A DNA stretch of 64,000 bases, taken from Mytilus edulis (taxonomy: Eukaryota; Mollusca; Bivalvia; Mytilida; Mytilidae). The stretch covers positions 64,280,958-64,344,957 of the forward strand of contig NC_092357.1 of the NCBI RefSeq assembly GCF_963676685.1. Direction: 5' to 3'. The notes under the pieces are model-generated. The model saw only the letters and a program-made list of their open reading frames with translations. It was not told the origin of the DNA and did not search any database. Positions 57,316 to 64,000 of the stretch are shown here, in pieces. Each line of letters begins with the position of its first letter. The stretch's first letter is position 1. A program made the translations under genes and the position numbers.

Positions 57316-59025
57316 ATTGTAAGATTCTACATTATTTGGCAATTTGTGATAATAAAGCTCTGCAACTGTTATGACTTTATACATCCTTTGGCTTCAAATA
57401 TTCTCATTAGATGAAGGTAAATCAAGAAGAGCTTTTGCTTCGAAAGCATTTATTAGACACGTGTTGTTTTCATTATTTATTTAGAATAAAGAATAATGGG
57501 ATACCATTTGAAACCTTTCACATTTCAGGCTGAATGACCCTATCCACCTTAAGTCAATTCGATATTTGAAATGTACGCTTTATGATTTTGATATGTAACA
57601 TCTGAGAAATTGTATGTGTTTGCACTAAATGATCCCAAACCCTCCAATTGGAATAAAAAGCGAGTTTAAAATTTCATTTCTGAGATGAGCGCATCTTGAC
57701 GTTCATTTTGATAGACCAAATGACCGTATTTGGCAAAGATTCGAAAAGGATGCAATTTCAAATGTAAAAATAATACAACTTCGATGTGAATTAAAAAAGA
57801 TTAAACATTATCTATTTTTTATTAAATGGTTTTGGTAATTTAAAAAACAACAAAAAACTCTTCAATTTCAAAATATTGCAGGTGGACAGCTGTTTTTGAT
57901 ACAGCTAAAAAAGGATGCCTTCATTTGCAAAATTTCAAATTGCATTATCTTCATAATAACAACAAATATCTCAAATCATCTTAATGGAAAATGAATTGCA
58001 GTTGAAGCACAAAAAAAAAGAAAAAAGAATTGGGATTATTTAAAAATCCTCAACATAACGATGAATAATCAAATATATGATGCGATACCAAACATGAAAA
58101 CCGAAAGAGGTTGAGATTTGAGACTACTATCATTCAACTCAGGATATTTTGACCTGTAAATGTCGCAAGGTCAGGATCAAAATACACTTTGAAGGTAAAC
58201 ATACAATTGAATCAATAATTATTTCGTTTTTTTTATTTTGAACAGATGGTCGGACAGTTTTGAGCTAATGTATTTCCCTCAGTTATAGTTTGTAACCCGG
58301 ATTTTTTTTTCTCAATCGATTTATGAATATCGAAGAACGGTATACTACTGTTGCCTTTATGTATGAATTTTACAGCTCGTAGAAGTAAAATTTAATACAC
58401 TTAATGTCTTATTGTTTTCTTAAAGAATGGTTATGTGTAAGCCTGAAGTAACATCGTTATTGCTTATTGTACTCGGTAACCTTTAACCTTTGATGCAAAT
58501 GAAAGGACATGAAGTAAAGATTATGGAAATAATTCATGTAATTGTAATTGATAAAAGAAATTGATGTTGATAGCATTGCTATTACATGTTGCCTTTTTCA
58601 CATATTTCCTATCCGTAATATTTTTTAAATAATACTAAAAATACCAGAAATTATTTTGAAATCAGGTCATCAGGTTATACTTCAGGATAAGGTTAATCGA
58701 TGGTGTACATTTTGTCTTGATAACTCTTTGTGTCGTAAGTTTATTTCTTTTCAACTACTTTCAATATAAGTGACACATCTGTTATACAAGGGTCATGGAA
58801 ATTCGCCGTTTGAAAATTGATCTACTTTAAATGGATGGAACAGCATACATAAAATAGTTTGGCATCTTCGAGGTAGAAAGACTTTAATTTAATGAATAAA
58901 AACCCAACATTATTTACTAAAGATATTTACATATTATTGAAGATATTTTCTTTATGATCAAAAGACATTGCTCTTTTGACCTTGGGACCACCAAAGCTAT
59001 ACCATCCCTTGTTCATACTTATGGT
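57316..59025. other. Gene-free DNA
   Basis: No gene or recognised repeat; a short A/T-rich tract lies near 58010-58030. Confidence 0.5.
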
Positions 59026-59245
59026 GGGACCTCGGTGGCCGAGTGGTGTAAGTAGTAACGCTTGTGGAGGTGCACGCGAATCCAATTTTAATTTGCTAGG
59101 ATAGTCAGTTTTCCTATGAAAGGTCGGTGGTATTCTCCGGGCACTCCAGCTTCCCCACCAGTAAAAACTAACCGCCACGAAATAGCCGAAATGTGGTGTT
59201 TAAATGTGGCGTTAAAACACGAAATATAAAAAATATAAAAATATA
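59026..59245 (+). mobile_element. tRNA-derived SINE
   Basis: The head GGGACCTCGGTGGCCGAGTG resembles a tRNA with an A box (TGGCCGAGTGG), followed by a B-box-like GCACGCGAATCC at 59071-59083. The body carries CCGGGCACTCCAGCTTCCCC and AACCGCCACGAAATAGCC, then GTGGCGTTAAAACAC and an A/T-rich tail. These blocks are the conserved central part of an abundant mussel SINE. The tRNA-like region is shortened between the boxes and would not make a tRNA. Minus-strand frames here (83 and 62 codons) are by-products. Confidence 0.8.
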
Positions 59246-62058
59246 CGAATCTTCTGGTAGTTAAATCATTAGTCAATCTACTGTATACTTTGTCAAGTGT
59301 AGAAACAAACTATTCGATGCTCTCTTTTCTTTTTATATTAGTTATTCAGAATCCTCTTGATTTATCCACGAAACTAAATTACTATCTTTTTCCCTGTAGC
59401 TACTTCTCTTTTTCTCAATCTTGAAAAAACATCAAGTTTAAAAGCCTTTATTGCAATTTACATTTAATTCTCTTTATTATTATTTTCGTTTTTTAAAGTT
59501 TATGAACGATCAAAGGTGTCAATGATGAATAGATGAACAATTTAGGAAATAGAACAGTTCCCGCAAAATGTTCAATAGCTTATATTTCAAAATCAAGGAC
59601 ACGAATGCTGGTCAATTTTTGTTATTTTAAGTATATACTATCAATATATAACAATATTTAAAAAATCATATTATTTTAAAACGCAGTAGTGAACTTCCCT
59701 AACACGCAATTTTTAAGTGACACACAACTGATTTTATCAAACAAAGACATTAACCATTCTGTAAAGAATGAAATTGATCAAAAACTATATTACATCACAG
59801 TAAATAGGTGTTAACTCCGAAATCACTTCGTTTATGAGACTAAGATACTAGATCTTAAATGACTTGCTTTTTTTGTAAAGATAAAAATGCTTTGTTCCTT
59901 CTTTTATTTTCTTTAACAAGTGCACTCACTGCATGTAAAATAATTTAAGGTAATGTGATACACAGTGTTTAGAGTACATCCAACAAATTAGTATGCAATT
60001 TCCGAATTAAGTGAGAAATACGGAAACGATTTAACATAATATACGTTTTGCATTCATTTTAGTATACAGTAAAAACAAGACATTAGAAGAGACAAAAAAA
60101 ACAAAAATAAAACAAAAACTATAAATTAACATGATTAAAGCAACAGATGTTAGAAATAACACATATTTTGCATGACACTACTACCTTACTAGACGGACCC
60201 GCCCTCATATACTTTTTTCTCAAAAGATTAAAAAAAAAAATTCTATGATGTTGAGTCTAGACGGCCCCGCTTGTGGGGTATTACATTTGATATATACATT
60301 GCAGATATAGAAAGATGTGGTATGAGTGCCAATAAGACAACTCTTCATCCAAGTTTGACTGTTGTACCCCCATTTTTGTCATGTTTACCTCTTATGTCTA
60401 TTGTTTGTGTTCACGCATCGTTGTCAATAAAAAGGAATTTGATGGGACTGTCATACAAGTAAGAGCTTCAACGTATATATGAGTGTAGTTAATCTATACA
60501 CATTAATATCTGCATTTGTTAAAAGGAGTAAGTGGACTGATTGCTACATGTCCAGTAGCAAATATATTAAATATGTACACGATAAGACTTGATTGAAAAT
60601 ACATTTACAAATGATATATAAACATAAATAAAGGTCCGAAAAATTATTTTCAATTTCCCTTTTTTGAACATGTAAAAAGAAAAAAAAAACAATCATACGT
60701 TTTGGAACAAAATTATATATGTTCAAAATAACTAGACTCTAACTATGTTTATAACAAAATCACCTATTCAATATCGACCAATTTAAAAAGCTGACTTTCA
60801 TAGCTACTGAAGTACATCGAAATGTGTTCTACCATAACGTTGAAGTGGACAAAGGAAACACTTACATTTTGCAGTTACGAGATACTAATGCATAAGTGAA
60901 ATAATCTTGTTAACAAACAAATTCTGGAATACATTTTCTTGCAGTTTGACTAGGTAAGTAACTTTACGCAGTTTCGCCTTGGGTGATAATGTGTTTTCTA
61001 TGACATTATGTACACACCAGCGTTCTAAGACTTCATAATCATAACACCATTATTTGACTTCAAGTACATAACGACGTTTTATATAAAGTGTCCTTCACAT
61101 ACCAACATTCACGGACATCATTGTAAAGCAAGGTTTAATGAATTCACGTACACAACAACATTACAGTCATAAAAAAGTGACAAAAATGTGGCGAGATTGA
61201 TTTTTTTTTTTGACAGTAAAAGAAAATTGCATGCATTACAAATGTACATGACCGAAAATTATCAAACAAAACCATACGTTTTTGGGGTTCACTCTTATCC
61301 TGGATAAAAGAAAATGGTTGGTCTGTCGTGCCTGTATGTCTAATAACTCGATAGGTCTCAATTATCTTTGGAGTCTAGTATTTTTGTTAGTTTACTTTTC
61401 TCATTTTTAAGATGTTTGAGTAATTTTAATATTCATGATTTCACAGTGTCTTTTTTGTCATATAATGCCCATGTTTATTATGTTCAACGAATTGGTGGTA
61501 TATCTGTTTTCTGACTGTTCCTTGTTAAATTCAGCTCGAACTATCGTTTTGAAAACTTTTCATCATGCATTTCCTGACAACAATTGACACATATAAATGT
61601 TGGGTATAATGTGAAGAGTCATTTTGTTGGTAATATTTCTCAAGCACTACAAACAAAATGCATTAACTGATTATAGGATGAGAATATACGTATATGGTAT
61701 TGCTGCAGCATTTAGTTTAGTGTAACTTTGGATGAATAATAATGTGCGCATGCCAGTTATTGTATATTGGAAATTTAAAATACTCACTGTTCTTTTTTTG
61801 TTCGCAATATAAGTAATTGATAGTCCTTCATCATACTTTCTACAACTGCAGTTCATTTTAACATTTAAATAAAAAAAAAAATTCTCAAAAGAGGTATCCA
61901 GTAATAAATATGACGAGATGTGCAATGAGTCAAATAAAAATAATGTAAATCAAGTTCACTTATAACAAATAGCGTTTATCAAGTTTGCATAATGTAATGT
62001 ATTTTATATAAAACTGTTATTAAATGCTGAGGAGTTACACAATTATGATTATGTTTAG
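59246..62058. other. Gene-free DNA upstream of gene C
   Basis: About 60300-60350 is an antisense end of the dispersed family (AGAAAGATGTGGTATGAGTG). About 60375-60475 matches the start of the 37.64 kb repeat (TTCACGCATCGTTGTCAATA, GATGGGACTGTCATACAAGT). No gene supported. Confidence 0.5.
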
Positions 62059-62130
62059 ATCAGTTCAACATGAAGTGCAAGTTAGTGGTTTTTTCTGAAT
62101 TGTTTATTTTATTCTGCCTTATTGGTCAAG
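62059..62130 (+). CDS. Gene C exon 1 (signal peptide)
   Basis: Acceptor ATTATGTTTAG precedes ATCAGTTCAACATG, showing an upstream non-coding exon. Its last bases GGTCAAG/GTGAGT align with exon 1 of gene A (TGTCAAG/ATAAGA). Confidence 0.85.
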
Positions 62131-62990
62131 GTGAGTACAAGAAACACTTTCAAATAAAATATTACAATCAGTTAGCAAAAAATTCCAGAAACAATTCTAA
62201 AAAAATATACGGTTGAATAAGAAAAGAATGGCATAATAAGACAAACTTAATCTTCTTTGAAAATACAACGAATAAACCCAGTAAACCATGAAATGAATCA
62301 ACGCATCTTACATTTTCGCAAATTTATTCACGAATGTTAAGGATGACAACAAATTAACAATAAATACAATATGGACATGAAGATGCTTTAACTGTGTAGA
62401 CTGCAACCGGAAATTGAGGGTGAATTGGATTAACAAAAAAATATGCGTTGCAATAGGCCACGCACGGACCACTGAGGGGTTTGTTGCAAGGGTTCTATAC
62501 GACACAAAAGTGTGGCGCTTTTTCTACGTACATCATCTAAAACGTCCCCATTCTGACGGGATATTGCTTCGTACTTGTACATTTCGCACAATAAACATTA
62601 TTAAAGGTGTACTCTTATATCGTGTATATATAATGTAGTAAGTGAAGACGGAGAACATGATACATAGGAAAACGAAAAACAAACCAGTTAACAGTTTTGA
62701 AGAAATCAGAACCATGTTTTTTCTGTAATGATGCAACTTATATTTGATAAGTTATGATTTTGAGAGTAAAGCGTTGTGGCAATTATATATAATATATTTT
62801 TAATTCACATTGAAGGTGTTCAATTTAAACTTATTGTTTCAACGTTTGGTAAGATTACAGAAGTAAATTTGCAGACTAGGGCAGTTACACATCTTTTGAC
62901 CAATCTAGAGAGTGAAATTGATTCTATGGATTATGATTATAAAAATGGATATATTTATTTTCCAAGATACAGTAAAAACGACATATTAAG
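62059..62990 (+). CDS. YWTD gene C, first two exons (cut by the window end)
   Basis: Exon 1 is 62059-62130 with ATG at 62070: MKCKLVVFSELFILFCLIGQ, a clear signal peptide, ending in phase 1 with donor GTGAGT. Exon 2 is 62816-62990, 175 nt, acceptor TTCACATTGAAG, donor GTATGT: GVQFKLIVSTFGKITEVNLQ, TRAVTHLLTNLESEIDSMDY, then DYKNGYIYFPRYSKNDILR. The match to exon 2 of A and B is along its whole length. The exon 2 acceptor lacks a strong pyrimidine tract. Intron 2 runs past the window end, so exon 3 must lie beyond 64000. So far no disabling change is seen, which makes C the best candidate for an active member. Confidence 0.87.
62816..62990 (+). CDS. Gene C exon 2, 175 nt
   Basis: First propeller blade; DYDYKNGYIYFPRYSKNDIL is nearly identical to gene A (DCDYKNGYIYFPKHDLNV) and gene B (DYDYKTGYVFFPRHNKNDIL). 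Confidence 0.92.
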
Positions 62991-63425
62991 GTATGTCGAA
63001 CTATTTGAGACTTATTTCAAAATATGGTATCAATATACGTTATCCGTATTATACATTTAAAGTATTGAAGTTTATATGCATGTTTGAATAACTTTTCTTA
63101 AATCTTCACCTTTAATTTAACATGCATATTCGTGTTGTTCAAGAAATTTGTTCTGTATCCTACACATTTTAAAGCTGTAAAACCTCAGTATTTAATAAAA
63201 ACGATGGTTATAGTTTCGACATAACATAATTAATATAATGAATTATTTAAAGTTCTCAAAAATGAAATTCATTTTACTTTTAAAAACAGTTAAATTGCTA
63301 TCCGGAAACTCAAAGTTACAGTATTGTATATATATACGAGTTTCATCCTTTAAATGATGATACAGCTGTAATAATAGTCATTAATCGATTAAGCGACAGA
63401 AAAAATCGGGATAATAAAAACCAAA

Positions 63426-63670
63426 ATCGTGCACGGCGTTTCTAGTCATTCAACAGACACACGAATGAGTATCGAAGTGACTACACCCGCAAGCTCTACC
63501 TCCCCGTAAATCGTCAATTTAGATAACCTGGACACCTATTGTCTGATCTCAAAAACCTTATCATCACTGACATACGCCGAAACGACGGTTGGTTAAGGGC
63601 CGACAGACTTGCCCGAGAAAGGTTTTGGATACAAACAATAAAGAACATTTTTCTTAGAAGTCATTATTGA
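63426..63670 (+). pseudogene. Penelope-like GIY-YIG endonuclease relic
   Basis: The frame LPVNRQFR, stop, PGHLLSDLKNLIITDIRRND, then GWLRADRLARERFWIQTIKN and a TGA at 63668 shows the C-terminal GIY-YIG layout with R-E-R-F-W-I-Q-T preserved, better than the relic at 2.5 kb. Frame stops and a missing PxGxN tail show it is dead. It lies in intron 2 of gene C. Confidence 0.6.
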
Positions 63671-63894
63671 AAAAAAAGTCCATACCAACACTTTACTGTA
63701 ACTAAGCTTTTAGTACCGGACTCGCACGCACACGTTAAAGGAATTCATTCCTCCTCAAAAACAGCAATACTGAAAAAAAATATCAGCATATTAAAATCTT
63801 ATAATTTGTATAACGACCACGGTTAATATTTTAGTTTGATTACCACACATCAACCTAATTTTACATCTTACTTATGTAGGATATCTATCCAATC

Positions 63895-64000
63895 AAGCAT
63901 GATATACAAGAGGGACATTCAAACTCGCAGTTCGAAAACAAACTGACAACGTCAAGGCTTAAAAATAAAAAGACAAACAAACAAATAATAGTACACCAGA
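63895..64000 (-). repeat. Dispersed-repeat fragment at the window end
   Basis: ATACAAGAGGGACATTCAAA, AACAAACTGACAACGTCAAG and AATAATAGTACACCA follow the order of the 44.44 kb copy; it continues past the window. Confidence 0.65.

Noticed and set aside
59026-59085. Possible tRNA gene
   Set aside because: The boxes are present but the region is shortened, cannot fold as a cloverleaf, and is joined to a SINE body.
58927-59276. Two minus-strand frames of 83 and 62 codons
   Set aside because: Both cross the tRNA-derived SINE in antisense.

Overview
The window looks like AT-rich, repeat-dense nuclear DNA of a bivalve mollusc, most likely a mussel of the Mytilus group. The evidence is canonical GT/AG introns, gene families I associate with bivalves (STAND/ankyrin proteins, a transposon-borne PIN/FEN-like nuclease) and many copies of short dispersed repeats I recognise from Mytilus. 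There is no bacterial-style gene packing. No rRNA gene, free-standing tRNA gene or CRISPR array was seen. All gene models were read by eye from splice signals and frame; nothing was checked by alignment or RNA.

Layout. 1-7.0 kb: gene-free, with degraded repeats and a GIY-YIG fragment of a Penelope-like element. 7.0-12.3 kb: a 5'-truncated, multiply broken STAND/ankyrin pseudogene, split by a 2.65 kb AT-rich insertion. 12.3-23.2 kb: gene-free and rich in mobile DNA, including a TA-flanked MITE, a 61-bp minisatellite, a complete 1,980-bp CACTA-type element with CAT target duplications, and a duplicated segment interrupted by a retroelement tail. 23.6-30.6 kb: YWTD gene A. 31-36.6 kb: hammerhead-bearing repeats and a LINE tail. 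37.2-38.7 kb: a small two-exon gene of unknown function. 41.8-48.3 kb: YWTD gene B. 48.95-53.43 kb: a DNA transposon with long inverted termini carrying a broken PIN/FEN-like nuclease gene, itself hit by a MITE. 53.4-62 kb: repeats, a minisatellite and a tRNA-derived SINE. 62.06 kb to the window end: the first two exons of YWTD gene C.

The main protein-coding content is a same-strand tandem array of three paralogous genes (A, B, C). Each encodes a signal peptide followed by a free-standing LDL-receptor class B (YWTD) beta-propeller. The exon architecture is shared: a short signal exon ending in phase 1, a second exon of exactly 175 nt in all three, then exons of 201/213, 113/107 and 279/256 nt in A and B. 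In A a last exon adds half an EGF-like module. A has lost the GT of its first intron donor (AT instead) and four residues of a blade. B has one extra T in a T run, which creates a stop two bases before the exon-5 donor. C is intact as far as it can be seen.

The main non-coding signal is a dispersed repeat that folds as a short-stem-III hammerhead ribozyme. Three copies keep the complete catalytic core (11.07 kb plus; 31.71 kb and 54.34 kb minus), and at least seven more are decayed to different degrees. It is best explained as a retrozyme- or Penelope-type mobile unit.
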